A stretch of DNA of 64,000 bases from Pelagihabitans sp947500445 (GTDB lineage: Bacteria; Bacteroidota; Bacteroidia; Flavobacteriales; Flavobacteriaceae), in assembly GCF_050589625.1 (NCBI RefSeq), contig NZ_JBNGOP010000013.1, positions 1 through 64,000 of the forward strand, read 5' to 3'. Within the stretch, counting starts at the first letter, position 1. Every line of letters begins with the position of its first letter. Below are positions 26,951 through 36,461 of the stretch, piece by piece. Below the pieces are notes generated by a model. That model made no database searches. It had not been told where the DNA came from and worked only from the letters and a program-made list of their open reading frames with translations. A program made the position numbers and the translations under genes.

Positions 26951-28159
26951 ATGCGCAACTTGGTAAAAAATATAAAAGGGGATAAGGCGATTTGGGCGGT
27001 TGTGGCCCTGCTTGCCCTGTTTTCCTTTTTGCCGGTTTATAGTGCGAGCAGTAATCTCGTTTACGTGGTAGGTAATGGTACCACAACGGGACACCTGTTC
27101 AAACATGCCTTGTTGCTTGTTTTGGGTTTTGGGATCATCTATGGGATCCACCGTATTCCCACCCATTATTTTAAGGGGCTGTCGCTAATTGCGATGCCCG
27201 TGGTCATTGTACTGTTGGCCTTTACGCTTGCCCAGGGTACCACGATCGGTGGTGCCAATGCAAGTCGGTGGATCAGTGTGCCTTTTGTGGGCATCAGTTT
27301 TCAGACATCGAATTTGGCCGCTGTGGTGCTGATGATCTATGTGGCCCGATATCTGACCAAAATCAAAGATCGAACGATCGGTTTTAAGGAGAGCATACTG
27401 CCCTTATGGCTGCCCGTGTTTTTAGTATTGGTATTGATTTTACCCGCAAATTTTTCCACGGCGGCGATCATTTTCTCCATGGTGCTGTTGTTATGCTTCT
27501 TGGGTGGCTATCCCATAAAGTACCTTTTAAGTATCATCGGTACCGGGCTATTGGGCCTTACCCTGTTCATTGTGGTGGCAAAAGCGGCACCGGAACTGTT
27601 CAACAACCGTGTGGACACATGGGAGCGCAGGGTGGAAAGTTTTTTTGGGGGTGAGGATGCGGAAGCGGGTTACCAAATCGAAAAGGCCAAGATTGCCATC
27701 GCTACCGGGGGATTGGTAGGCAAGGGCGCGGGAAAGAGCGTCCAAAAGAATTTTTTGCCCCAGAGTTCGTCCGATTTTATCTATGCGATCATCATAGAGG
27801 AATATGGGCTGGTAGGCGGTTTCGCCTTAATGTTTTTTTACCTCTTGCTGCTCTTTCGGATCGTGGTGGTGGCAAATGCCAACCCTACCATTTTCGGAAA
27901 ATTGTTGGCATTGGGGGTAGGTCTGCCCATCGTGTTCCAGGCCATGATCAATATGGCGGTGGCGGTGGAGCTGTTTCCGGTAACGGGGCAGACCCTGCCG
28001 TTGATCAGTAGCGGGGGTACTTCGAGCTGGATGACCTGTATGGCCATCGGAATCGTATTGAGCGCCAGCGTAAAGGATTTTTCGGTAACCTCCGTTGGCG
28101 GTAAGAAATCAAAAGTGAGCGATAGCAACCCTTTAGAAGTACTCAGTGGGCAAGTTTAG
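26951..28159 (+). CDS. ftsW: Lipid II polymerase FtsW
   Basis: 402 residues, SEDS family, about ten membrane helices. Motifs: LAQGTTIGGANASRWI, LILPANFSTAAI, GLVGKGAGKSVQKNFLPQSSSDFIYAIIIEE (split over TM7 loop), and TLPLISSGGTS. These are the standard SEDS landmarks, including the Asp-bearing periplasmic loop. Polymerises glycan at the septum with FtsI. Two bases after murD. Confidence 0.94.
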   Translation: MRNLVKNIKGDKAIWAVVALLALFSFLPVYSASSNLVYVVGNGTTTGHLFKHALLLVLGFGIIYGIHRIPTHYFKGLSLIAMPVVIVLLAFTLAQGTTIGGANASRWISVPFVGISFQTSNLAAVVLMIYVARYLTKIKDRTIGFKESILPLWLPVFLVLVLILPANFSTAAIIFSMVLLLCFLGGYPIKYLLSIIGTGLLGLTLFIVVAKAAPELFNNRVDTWERRVESFFGGEDAEAGYQIEKAKIAIATGGLVGKGAGKSVQKNFLPQSSSDFIYAIIIEEYGLVGGFALMFFYLLLLFRIVVVANANPTIFGKLLALGVGLPIVFQAMINMAVAVELFPVTGQTLPLISSGGTSSWMTCMAIGIVLSASVKDFSVTSVGGKKSKVSDSNPLEVLSGQV

Positions 28160-29240
28160 GTTCATACTGTCCGGGGGGGGTACCGGAGGACATATTTACC
28201 CGGCAATTGCAATTGCCGATGAGTTAAAACGGCGTTACCCTGATGCCGAACTGTTGTTCGTAGGGGCAAAGGATCGTATGGAGATGGAGAAAGTGCCACA
28301 GGCGGGGTATCCTATAAAAGGACTGTGGATTACGGGGATACAACGGAAACTGACGCTTAAGAACCTGATGTTTCCATTTAAATTGATCAGTAGTTTGGTA
28401 CAAGCGCGAAAAATTGTTTCAAAGTTTAGGCCCCATGCCGTTGTCGGTACCGGTGGTTTTGCCAGTGGTCCGTTGTTGCGGGTCGCATCTGGCAGAAACA
28501 TCCCCTGTGTGTTGCAGGAACAAAATTCCTATGCGGGAATAACCAATAAATTATTGAAAGATCGTGTTGCCAAAATATGTGTTGCCTATGATGGAATGGA
28601 GCGTTTTTTTCCAAAGGATAAAATTGTAAAAACAGGAAATCCGGTACGTGGCGACCTGGTCGATATCAAAGCAGGAAAAAAGGAGGCGCTCGAGCACTTT
28701 GGGTTGCAGGAAAGCAAAACTACCTTAGTGGTGCTAGGGGGGAGTTTAGGGGCCAGAAGAATCAACCAGTTGATCGAAAAAGAACTGGGCTTTTTGGAGT
28801 CGTTGGGCATTCAGTTGCTTTGGCAATGTGGAAAGCTATATTACGGGGAGTATAAAAAGTACCATTCGGATAGCGTAAAAGTAACCGCTTTTTTAAACCG
28901 TATGGATTATGCCTATACCGCTGCGGATAGCATTATTTCACGCGCGGGAGCAGGTTCGGTTTCCGAACTGTGTATCGTTGGGAAGCCTGTCATTTTTATT
29001 CCCTCGCCCAATGTGGCGGAAGACCATCAGACCAAAAATGCACAGGCATTGGAAAAGGAAAATGCGGCCCTTCTTCTGAAAGAATCGCAATTGGATACCG
29101 AATTTGAAACGGTTTTTTCGGCATTGCACCAGTCCGAAGAAAAGCGAAACGCCTTGGGCAACAACATCAAAGCATTGGCATTGCCCGATGCCACACGGCA
29201 TATTGTGGACGAAATTGAAAAATTATTAGAAAACGAATGA
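28146..29240 (+). CDS. murG: GlcNAc transferase MurG
   Basis: 364 residues from a GTG inside the end of ftsW (14-base overlap); GKFRFILSGGGTGGHIYPA is the family N-terminus. Later motifs: TGGFASGP, LQEQNSYAG, TGNPVR, GGSLGARRIN, SRAGAGSVSEL and PNVAEDHQ. Peripheral membrane enzyme that turns lipid I to lipid II. Confidence 0.96.
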   Translation: MGKFRFILSGGGTGGHIYPAIAIADELKRRYPDAELLFVGAKDRMEMEKVPQAGYPIKGLWITGIQRKLTLKNLMFPFKLISSLVQARKIVSKFRPHAVVGTGGFASGPLLRVASGRNIPCVLQEQNSYAGITNKLLKDRVAKICVAYDGMERFFPKDKIVKTGNPVRGDLVDIKAGKKEALEHFGLQESKTTLVVLGGSLGARRINQLIEKELGFLESLGIQLLWQCGKLYYGEYKKYHSDSVKVTAFLNRMDYAYTAADSIISRAGAGSVSELCIVGKPVIFIPSPNVAEDHQTKNAQALEKENAALLLKESQLDTEFETVFSALHQSEEKRNALGNNIKALALPDATRHIVDEIEKLLENE

Positions 29241-29293
29241 TCTATATGGTTCCCGAGGGAACTTTAAAATAGTTAGCGCAGCATCGTATTGCA

Positions 29294-30646
29294 ATGAACT
29301 TGAACAACGTACATAACGTATATTTTATCGGTATCGGAGGTATCGGCATGTCCGCTTTGGCCCGTTATTTCAAGTTTATAGGCAAAAATGTGGCCGGATA
29401 TGACAAAACTGCCACGCCGCTGACGGCCGAGTTGACAGCATTGGGTATCGATATCCACTATACGGACGACTTGGAGCACATTGCGGCGCCCTTTTTAGAT
29501 AAAGCGGATACCTTGGTCGTTTATACCCCGGCAGTGCCGGAAACGCATACCGAATACCGGTATTTTGTATCTATGGGATTTGAGGTGTTAAAACGATCGG
29601 CGGTATTGGGCCTTATTACCGAAAGTACCTTTTGTTTGGCCGTCGCGGGTACCCATGGGAAAACGACGACCTCCTGTATTCTGGCACATTTGCTCTCCGA
29701 AACGAATACGTCCATGACCGCATTTTTAGGTGGGATTTCAGAGGATTTTAACAGTAATTTTCACTTTAGGGGAAATGAAGTTTCGGTAGTGGAGGCCGAT
29801 GAGTTCGATCGTTCCTTCTTAAGCCTTTCGCCCAACGTGGCCTGTATTACGTCCATGGATGCCGACCATCTGGATATTTATGGCGATGTATCGGAACTGC
29901 ACAAGTCGTTCCGGGATTTTAAGGAACGCATCAAGCCGGGAGGGGTGCTTTTCGTGCGCAACGGACTGCCCATCCCAGGAATTACCTATGGTATCGAGGA
30001 CAATTCGGACTATTGTATCCGAAATGTAAAAATAGAAGAGGGGGCCTATCGGTTCGATCTGGAAACTCCGGAAACAACCATTAAAGGCGTTCGGTTCGGC
30101 AAACCGGGAAGGCACAATTTGCTGAACGCTCTGGTGGCCTTCGCCATGGCAGTTCAAACCGGCGTGGAACCGGACCATCTTGCAAAGGCTTTGGATGCCT
30201 TTAAAGGGGTGAAGCGACGGTTCTCCTATCAAATGAAATCGGAACATTTTATTTTCATCGACGACTATGCCCATCATCCTACGGAAATCGATGCCGTATT
30301 TGAGGCCATTTCGGAAATGCATCCCGAAAAAAAGGTCCTTGCCATTTTTCAGCCGCACCTGTTTTCCAGGACCAATGATTTTGTCGATGCCTTCGCCGAA
30401 AGCCTTTCCCGCTTTGGTAGCATCATATTGCTCGATATTTATCCGGCAAGGGAACGGCCCATGCCCGGAGTGACCTCTGAATGGTTATTGGAAAGGATAA
30501 CGAACCCGAATAAAAAAGTAATGGCGAAAAAAGAACTTGTCGCCGAAATCAAACAACAAGGACCAGAGGTTTTGGTAACCTTAGGGGCCGGAGATATTGG
30601 ATTGGAAGTACCAAAAATTAAAAGAGAATTGGAATATGCGTATTAA
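29294..30646 (+). CDS. murC: UDP-MurNAc:L-alanine ligase MurC
   Basis: 450 residues. FIGIGGIGMSALARY N-terminal loop, ATP loop GTHGKTTT, EADEFDRSF, DDYAHHPTEI and FQPHLFSR are all intact. First amino-acid step of peptidoglycan precursor synthesis. Ends 11 bases into ftsQ. Confidence 0.96.
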   Translation: MNLNNVHNVYFIGIGGIGMSALARYFKFIGKNVAGYDKTATPLTAELTALGIDIHYTDDLEHIAAPFLDKADTLVVYTPAVPETHTEYRYFVSMGFEVLKRSAVLGLITESTFCLAVAGTHGKTTTSCILAHLLSETNTSMTAFLGGISEDFNSNFHFRGNEVSVVEADEFDRSFLSLSPNVACITSMDADHLDIYGDVSELHKSFRDFKERIKPGGVLFVRNGLPIPGITYGIEDNSDYCIRNVKIEEGAYRFDLETPETTIKGVRFGKPGRHNLLNALVAFAMAVQTGVEPDHLAKALDAFKGVKRRFSYQMKSEHFIFIDDYAHHPTEIDAVFEAISEMHPEKKVLAIFQPHLFSRTNDFVDAFAESLSRFGSIILLDIYPARERPMPGVTSEWLLERITNPNKKVMAKKELVAEIKQQGPEVLVTLGAGDIGLEVPKIKRELEYAY

Positions 30647-31355
30647 TTGGAACCTTGTAAAATTAATGGGATTGTTGGTGGTCGTCACCGGGCTTTATGC
30701 TTTCTCCGCGCACCGGAACAAACAAAAGAAAGTGCAAGGACTTAAGGTAGAGTTTACGGGAGACCAGAACCTGTACATTACGCAGGACATGGTTAATAAA
30801 TTGTTAATACAAAAATTCGGGAGCCTCGAAAACCTGCCCAAAGAAAAATTAGTTTTGAATACTATGGAGAAGGCCGTTGAGGCCAATGAAATGGTAAAAA
30901 ACGCCCAAGTTTATCTTACTGTAAACGGTGAACTTACGTCCAGAATTGTTCAGCGAAAACCAATAGGACGAGTAGAGGGGTCATCTAAATATTATTTGGA
31001 TGACGAAGGGGTACGCATGCCATTATCGCGGGTGTACTCCGCGCGGGTGCCGATTATTACCGGAAAAGTTACTGGCGATAGTCTGGAGGACGTTTATGAG
31101 ATATTGAAGTTTATTAATGAGGACGAGTTTTTACGCAAAAATGTCATCGGCATTCACGTAGAAGAGCTTCATAGTTATCAGTTGAAATTTCGAATGGAAA
31201 ATTTTGTGGTGCACCTCGGCGATGTGCAACATTTAAAAGAAAAGTTCGACAACTTCAAGGCCTTTTACGCAAAGGCCCGAAAAGATGAGACCTTAGGGAA
31301 ATTTGCCATGGTGAATTTAGAGTTTAACAATCAAGTGGTGTGCACCAAAATATAA
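30636..31355 (+). CDS. ftsQ: Division protein FtsQ-like
   Basis: 239 residues from ATG 30636 (MRINWNLVKLMGLL), which overlaps the murC stop. One membrane helix about 8-25, then a POTRA-like domain (VEFTGDQNLYITQDMVNKLL) and a beta domain with the IVQRKPIGRV motif and DDEGVRMPLS. Weakly conserved, called by topology and by lying between murC and ftsA. It links FtsK/FtsA-ring assembly to FtsL. Confidence 0.85.
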   Translation: MRINWNLVKLMGLLVVVTGLYAFSAHRNKQKKVQGLKVEFTGDQNLYITQDMVNKLLIQKFGSLENLPKEKLVLNTMEKAVEANEMVKNAQVYLTVNGELTSRIVQRKPIGRVEGSSKYYLDDEGVRMPLSRVYSARVPIITGKVTGDSLEDVYEILKFINEDEFLRKNVIGIHVEELHSYQLKFRMENFVVHLGDVQHLKEKFDNFKAFYAKARKDETLGKFAMVNLEFNNQVVCTKI

Positions 31356-31358
31356 ATT

Positions 31359-32741
31359 ATGGAAATAGGAAATTATTCGGTCGGTTTAGACATCGGAACA
31401 ACCAAAATTGTTGCCATAATCGGTAAGCAGAACGAGTACGGAAAAATTGAAGTACTGGGAATCGGCAAATCCAAAAGCTTGGGCGTGCACCGGGGTGTGG
31501 TCAACAATATTACACAGACCATAAAATCCATACAGCAAGCGGTAGAGGAGGCCGAGATGAACTCTGGGCTTAAAATTGGTTCCGTCGTCGTTGGTATCGC
31601 AGGACAACATATCCGAAGCCTACACCATAGTGATTACATTACCCGGGCCGATTCGGAAGAGGTGATCAATGAAGATGATCTGGACAAACTGTGCAACCAG
31701 GTGTATAAATTGGTAATGCTTCCCGGCGAAGAAATCATACATGTTCTTCCCCAAGAGTATAAGGTGGACGGTCAGGCAGAGATCAAAGAGCCGATTGGAA
31801 TGTACGGAGGCCGTCTTGAGGCAAATTTTCATGTAGTGGTAGGCCAAGTTTCGTCCATTAAAAACGTAGGCAGGTGTATTAAAAGTGCCGGTCTGGATTT
31901 GGGCAACATTACCCTAGAACCCTTGGCATCGTCCGAGGCCGTTTTAAGCAAGGAAGAAAAAGAGGCCGGTGTGGCCTTGATCGATATCGGTGGCGGTACC
32001 ACCGACCTCGCCATTTTTAAGGATGGTATCATTCGCCATACAGCGGTCATTCCCTTTGGTGGTGGTATCATCACCGAGGATATTAAAGAGGGATGTTCCA
32101 TTATAGAAAAACAGGCGGAGTTATTGAAAATCAAATTTGGTTCGGCCTGGCCCGGGGAAAATAAGGACAACGAAATCGTTTCCATTCCCGGACTCCGCGG
32201 TAGGGAGCCCAAGGAGATTACCTTAAAAAACCTGTCCAAGATCATTCATGCCCGAGTGGTGGAAATTATCGAACAGGTTTACGTTGAAATTAAAAACTAC
32301 GGACACGAAGAGCAAAAAAAGAAACTCATCGCGGGTATCGTACTTACGGGCGGTGGTAGTCAATTAAAGCACTTGAAGCAATTGGTGGAGTACATTACCG
32401 GAATGGATACTCGAATCGGATTTCCGAACGAACACCTCGCGGGCGATTCCGATTCCGAAATCGCCAGTCCGCTATACGCTACTGCGGTCGGACTGTTGAT
32501 GAATGCCGTTCAAAACGGTGTGAAAGAAAAAATGCAGGAAACCGAAACACCTTTGGCCGCACAAAAGAATGTTGCCGCGGCTAAAGAAAACGCAAGGGAA
32601 TCGGCCAACGAGGAAGGCGAGTTGGTCATGGCCGGAGAGCCGGCGGAACAAGAAAAACAGCTACGCCCAAAACGGGAGCGGAAATCTGTTTTTGACAAAT
32701 GGTCCGAGAAGTTGAAAGACTTTTTGGATAATGCCGAATGA
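31359..32741 (+). CDS. ftsA: Cell division protein FtsA
   Basis: 460 residues, actin fold that tethers FtsZ to the membrane. Phosphate loops VGLDIGTTKIVAIIG and LIDIGGGTTDLAIF, adenosine motif IVLTGGGSQL. C-terminal tail after about 400 is charged, with a final amphipathic segment (FDKWSEKLKDFLDN) suited to membrane binding. Three bases after ftsQ. Confidence 0.95.
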   Translation: MEIGNYSVGLDIGTTKIVAIIGKQNEYGKIEVLGIGKSKSLGVHRGVVNNITQTIKSIQQAVEEAEMNSGLKIGSVVVGIAGQHIRSLHHSDYITRADSEEVINEDDLDKLCNQVYKLVMLPGEEIIHVLPQEYKVDGQAEIKEPIGMYGGRLEANFHVVVGQVSSIKNVGRCIKSAGLDLGNITLEPLASSEAVLSKEEKEAGVALIDIGGGTTDLAIFKDGIIRHTAVIPFGGGIITEDIKEGCSIIEKQAELLKIKFGSAWPGENKDNEIVSIPGLRGREPKEITLKNLSKIIHARVVEIIEQVYVEIKNYGHEEQKKKLIAGIVLTGGGSQLKHLKQLVEYITGMDTRIGFPNEHLAGDSDSEIASPLYATAVGLLMNAVQNGVKEKMQETETPLAAQKNVAAAKENARESANEEGELVMAGEPAEQEKQLRPKRERKSVFDKWSEKLKDFLDNAE

Positions 32742-32800
32742 TCGGTAAAAGAAGAACATGCATAGCATCAGTTAACAATAAGAACCAGTAAAAAAGTACT

Positions 32801-34744
32801 ATGAGTAACAACACGGAATTTGAAGGAATTGCCTTTGACCTGCCCAAGCATCAAAGCAATGTAATTAAAGTAATCGGCGTTGGTGGCGGTGGAAGCAATG
32901 CCATCAACCACATGTTCCAGTCGGGAATCAATGGCGTTGATTTTGTGATTTTGAACACCGATTCACAAGCACTGCAAAATAGTTCGGTACCCAATAAAAT
33001 ACAGTTGGGAGTATCCTTGACCGAAGGGCTCGGTGCAGGTGCCAATCCCGAAGTGGGCGAACAGGCAGCTTTGGAAAGTATGGAAGATATTAAAGGAATG
33101 TTGGATACCACTACAAAAATGGTATTTATAACCGCAGGTATGGGCGGAGGAACAGGAACTGGTGCTGCTCCCGTCATTGCCAAGCAAGCAAAGGAAATGG
33201 ATATCCTTACCGTGGGGATCGTTACCATGCCGTTTCAGTTTGAAGGAAAAATGCGTTGCCAACAGGCACAATTGGGTATAGAAAAATTACGCTCCAATGT
33301 GGACTCCCTTATCGTCATCAACAACAATAAGTTGCGTGAGGTGTATGGGAACTTAGGCTTTAAGGCCGGTTTTTCCAAGGCGGATGAAGTGTTGTCCACC
33401 GCCGCAAGGGGCATTGCAGAGGTGATTACCCATCACTATACGCAAAATATTGACCTTCGGGACGCCAAAACAGTGCTTTCCAATAGCGGTACCGCTATTA
33501 TGGGGTCCGCAGTTGCCACTGGTTCGGCAAGGGCCAATGAAGCCATTATGAAAGCGTTGGATTCTCCTTTGTTGAACGATAATAAAATTACCGGGGCCAA
33601 GAATGTGTTGTTGCTTATCGTTTCCGGTTCGCAGGAAATCACCATTGATGAAATCGGTGAAATTAACGACCATATTCAGGTAGAGGCCGGGCATGGTGCA
33701 AACATCATTATGGGGGTCGGTGAAGATGAGGAATTGGGAGAGGCCATTTCCGTAACCGTTATCGCTACCGGTTTTGATGTAGACCAGCAGGACGACATTG
33801 TGAATACCGAATCCAAAAAAATCATTCATACGTTGGAGGACGAGCAACGAGCGGTCCGCAATTTGAGCGAGCCCAAAACGGTCGTACACCAATTGATCGA
33901 AGAACCGGAGGAGACCGTTAAAGAGGAACCTACGGTAAAGTATGTTTTGGAAGAAGAGGAAATCGGTATGGATCTGATACCGACGACCAATTACATTAAA
34001 AACTTCAATGTTTTTTATGAAGAGGTGGTGGAGCAGGTGGCAAAGCAGGAAGTAAAGGAAGATGACTTCATTATTATCGATGCAAACGAAACATTGAACA
34101 ATATTGAGGTTATCGATGCGGAAGAAGTAGTAGCTCCCGAGAACGACGATCAATTTGCCATAAGTTTTGATATGCCTTTGGCCACGGACAATGACTCGGA
34201 AAAGGATGAGGAAAATGTGGTGATGTTCAATTTGGAGGAAGAAGTAAAGGACATTAAAGTGGAGGACCACGTGGAGGTGATCCCAGTTTTGGAGTATAAT
34301 AAAAATGGGGAAACACGCTATAGTTTGGATGACTATATGGAGCTGGAGAACAAGCTGACAGGTGCCAAATCCAAGGCCGAAGAATACGAGCCAAAAATCG
34401 TGGAGGACGAGCTGGTGTTCGAAAAGAAGACCGAAACGGAAGCCAAGGCGGTAGAGACCAAGGAAGTTTCTGAAATCGACCCTATGGACAGCCCAATAGA
34501 AGCATTGCTTAAGGAACGGGCCGACGAGCGCAGAAAAAAACTAAAGGATTTCAACTATAAGTTTCAGAACAATGTGAACAATATAGAAGAAATCGAAAAG
34601 GAACCTGCTTATAAGCGACAAGGAATCGACCTAACGGAGAAACCTCGGGAAAACAAGGTATCGCGTACTACGTTGAGTGAAGATAGTAATGACGATGCGC
34701 AATTGCGGTCCAACAATTCCTTTTTGCACGACAATGTAGATTAA
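32801..34744 (+). CDS. ftsZ: Cell division GTPase FtsZ, with long acidic linker
   Basis: 647 residues against about 380-400 in E. coli. The GTPase domain fills about 1-335 with GGGGSNA, tubulin signature GGGTGTGAAP and the T7 loop. Residues about 340-600 are a long acidic, Glu/Val-rich linker of low complexity. The last dozen residues NNSFLHDNVD are the short conserved C-terminal peptide of flavobacteria, the likely site for FtsA binding. The long tail is usual in this group but extreme here. Confidence 0.95.
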   Translation: MSNNTEFEGIAFDLPKHQSNVIKVIGVGGGGSNAINHMFQSGINGVDFVILNTDSQALQNSSVPNKIQLGVSLTEGLGAGANPEVGEQAALESMEDIKGMLDTTTKMVFITAGMGGGTGTGAAPVIAKQAKEMDILTVGIVTMPFQFEGKMRCQQAQLGIEKLRSNVDSLIVINNNKLREVYGNLGFKAGFSKADEVLSTAARGIAEVITHHYTQNIDLRDAKTVLSNSGTAIMGSAVATGSARANEAIMKALDSPLLNDNKITGAKNVLLLIVSGSQEITIDEIGEINDHIQVEAGHGANIIMGVGEDEELGEAISVTVIATGFDVDQQDDIVNTESKKIIHTLEDEQRAVRNLSEPKTVVHQLIEEPEETVKEEPTVKYVLEEEEIGMDLIPTTNYIKNFNVFYEEVVEQVAKQEVKEDDFIIIDANETLNNIEVIDAEEVVAPENDDQFAISFDMPLATDNDSEKDEENVVMFNLEEEVKDIKVEDHVEVIPVLEYNKNGETRYSLDDYMELENKLTGAKSKAEEYEPKIVEDELVFEKKTETEAKAVETKEVSEIDPMDSPIEALLKERADERRKKLKDFNYKFQNNVNNIEEIEKEPAYKRQGIDLTEKPRENKVSRTTLSEDSNDDAQLRSNNSFLHDNVD

Positions 34745-34770
34745 GGTCAAAAATTTCAATTACACTTTGG

Positions 34771-34808
34771 ACCCGAAAAGCAATTTGTTTTTCGGGTTTA
34801 TTTTTTAT
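34771..34808 (+). terminator. Terminator after ftsZ
   Basis: ACCCGAAAA (34771-34779), loop, TTTTCGGGT (34789-34797), then TTATTTTTT. It closes the dcw transcript 27 bases after the ftsZ stop. Confidence 0.88.
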
Positions 34809-34830
34809 CTTCGCAGACCAATTACAAAAG

Positions 34831-35280
34831 ATGGGTTTACAACAACAAGTAATGGAGCAGATGAAGGAGGCTATGAAGTCGAAGGACAAGGTAGCATTGG
34901 AGTCGTTGCGCGCCATAAAATCAGCTTTGTTGTTGGCTCAAACGAGTGGTAATTCCAATGACGGACTTACCGAGGAGGAGGAAGTGAAGTTGGTTCAGAA
35001 GTTGGTAAAACAACGGAAGGACAGCGCCGCTATATTTCAGGAGCAAGGCCGTGAGGACCTTGCTGCCCCGGAGTTGGAGCAGGTAGCGGTAATCGAACAG
35101 TTTCTTCCGGAGCAATTGGACGAAGCGGCCATAGAAAATGTAGTTGCGGATGTCATCCAGAAAACGGGTGCTTCCGGAATGAAGGATATGGGAAAAGTAA
35201 TGGGAATGGTATCAAAACAGTTGGCCGGGCAGGCCGATGGAAAAACCATCTCTACGATAGTAAAACAGAAATTGGCATAG
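34831..35280 (+). CDS. yqeY: GatB/YqeY domain protein
   Basis: 149 residues: MGLQQQVMEQMKEAMKSKDK start, LVQKLVKQRKDSAAIFQEQ and LPEQLDE then MGKVMGMVSKQLAGQADGK. This is the stand-alone YqeY/GatB C-terminal domain, thought to help tRNA-related amidotransfer; the real role is unknown. It is commonly found right after ftsZ in flavobacteria. TATCTTCG at 34806-34813 is a near -7 box, so it may have its own promoter inside the ftsZ terminator. Confidence 0.9.
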   Translation: MGLQQQVMEQMKEAMKSKDKVALESLRAIKSALLLAQTSGNSNDGLTEEEEVKLVQKLVKQRKDSAAIFQEQGREDLAAPELEQVAVIEQFLPEQLDEAAIENVVADVIQKTGASGMKDMGKVMGMVSKQLAGQADGKTISTIVKQKLA

Positions 35281-35290
35281 CCATATAGTA

Positions 35291-35364
35291 GGCCGCGTGG
35301 CGCAACTGAATAGCGCATCAGATTTCGGCTCTGAGGGTTGGGGGTTTGAATCCCTCCGCGGTCA
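35291..35364 (+). tRNA. tRNA-Arg (anticodon TCG)
   Basis: Full cloverleaf of 74 nt: acceptor GGCCGCG/CGCGGTC, D-stem GCGC/GCGC, anticodon stem TCAGA/TCTGA with loop TTTCGGC (anticodon TCG), T-stem GGGGG/CCCTC, discriminator A. CCA is not encoded. The D-loop is AACTGAATA and the T-loop TTTGAAT: position 19 is A and position 56 is T, so the usual G19-C56 pair is replaced by A19-U56. Confidence 0.92.
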
Positions 35365-35375
35365 CTACAATCAAG

Positions 35376-35408
35376 AACCACGTCTTTTAGGCGTGGTTTT
35401 TTGTTTTT
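35376..35408 (+). terminator. Terminator after tRNA-Arg
   Basis: AACCACG (35376-35382) pairs with CGTGGTT (35392-35398), followed by TTTTGTTTTTT. It ends the tRNA transcript. Confidence 0.88.
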
Positions 35409-35964
35409 TGGAAAAACTAAGGCAGTAGCCTTGAAGTTTAGGAGAAAAACACAAAACTAGGGCGATAGCCCCTGGTTCGCAATTTGCAAAGGGGAGCGCA
35501 ATAGGGATATGCAATCCCTCCGTGGTCATAAAAAGAGATAAACATTATGTTTGTTTATTTTTATTTTGTTGATATTCAATTATACGCGTTGAATTCATTC
35601 AAACTATTCTCCCAAGAGGTTTTGAGTATTATGCAACGGTAAATTACAGGATATCATTATTTAATAAGTTTGAATTTCAAAGTGTCACCTAAAACGAACA
35701 ATCTAATTTAAAGTATCGAGTATCATAGCTTTTTCGGTTCGAACGTTTATTACTTTGGCTAATCAAAGTATTGGCGGTTGGGCAATTGATCGTAAAAGAC
35801 ATCTATAAACCTCAATTGATGGCTGACGACCTTGAGTCTATAAACGCTTAACTTATAGATTTAAAATCTCATATTATGAAATGAGCCATAACAATTCTTG
35901 ATACCAACCGAGATGATTATTGGCGAATTACATCTGACCATTAAAAAGCAATAAATATTAATAG
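35409..35964. other. Low-GC accessory stretch with no gene
   Basis: AT-rich sequence after tRNA-Arg, without a supported gene. Two short self-similar pieces (AGGCAGTAGCCT at 35421, GGCGATAGCCCC at 35461) come just before the tRNA-like copy at 35512. The rest has frequent stops in all frames. Confidence 0.5.
35512..35529 (+). repeat. Degenerate copy of the tRNA-Arg 3' end
   Basis: CAATCCCTCCGTGGTCAT matches 15 of 18 bases of tRNA-Arg 35348-35365. The preceding AGGGA with TATGCAA and TCCCT makes a pseudo T-arm. It looks like a decayed attachment-site duplication left by integration at the tRNA, or a duplicated tRNA fragment. Confidence 0.55.
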
Positions 35965-36151
35965 ATGAAAATAGCTTTCAGAACAAAGGACGAGGCAAAT
36001 ATGGAGCAGGAAAGAGATTTCCTTGCTTTATCCGGAAGCGAAAGGTGCTATCGTTTTATTGAGTTGATACAACATGGCAAGAGGCTTCCCACCAGGGCAA
36101 AAAAAACTGGACAAGAACAGTTTCAAGGTTAAAATCAAAACCAACGATTAA
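35965..36151 (+). pseudogene. Frameshifted small gene paired with a nucleotidyltransferase
   Basis: Reads MKIAFRTKDEANMEQERDFL and stops at 36130 in the current frame after 55 codons. A one-base change in the A8 run at about 36100 would switch it to the frame LDKNSFKVKIKTND, whose stop TAATG at 36149 overlaps the next gene's start. That overlap shows the original coding plan, so the gene is broken. Such small proteins sit upstream of nucleotidyltransferases of DUF6036/AbiEii-like type in Bacteroidetes; exact function unknown. Confidence 0.6.
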
Positions 36152-36461
36152 TGCAACAATGGAAAAAAGACGTTGATCAATTTCTCAAGCTGGCCGATAG
36201 TCGTGGTGTGCGAATGCCGATGGTAGGTGGCGTAGCGGTAAATTTTTATGGTTGCCAAAGACATTCTGCCGCTATTGATTTTTGGCTGGAAACCTCTAAA
36301 GAAAACATGAAAAGCTGGGAAGGGTTTTCGAAGAAATGGGCTATGATTTTAATGGATTCCCTAATGAAGTACGAGAACAGAAACAAAATATCTCCTTAAA
36401 GTTTTCTCCAGCTGATTTGGATGTTGAACCCATAACCAATTCATTATTGCTGTTAAATTAA
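36151..36461 (+). pseudogene. Broken nucleotidyltransferase (DUF6036/AbiEii-like)
   Basis: Starts MQQWKKDVDQFLKLADSRGV with VGGVAVNFYG and HSAAIDFWLET, the nucleotidyltransferase G-(G/S)...DxD-like core (DFWL replaces the usual D-D/E pair in part). Then the frame fails at an A-run near 36310 (one A missing); the restored frame reads RVFEEMGYDFNGFPNEVREQ and SLKFSPADLDVEPITN before stopping at 36459. Intact relatives are about twice as long, so it is truncated too. Probably a dead toxin-antitoxin or abortive-infection gene. Confidence 0.7.
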
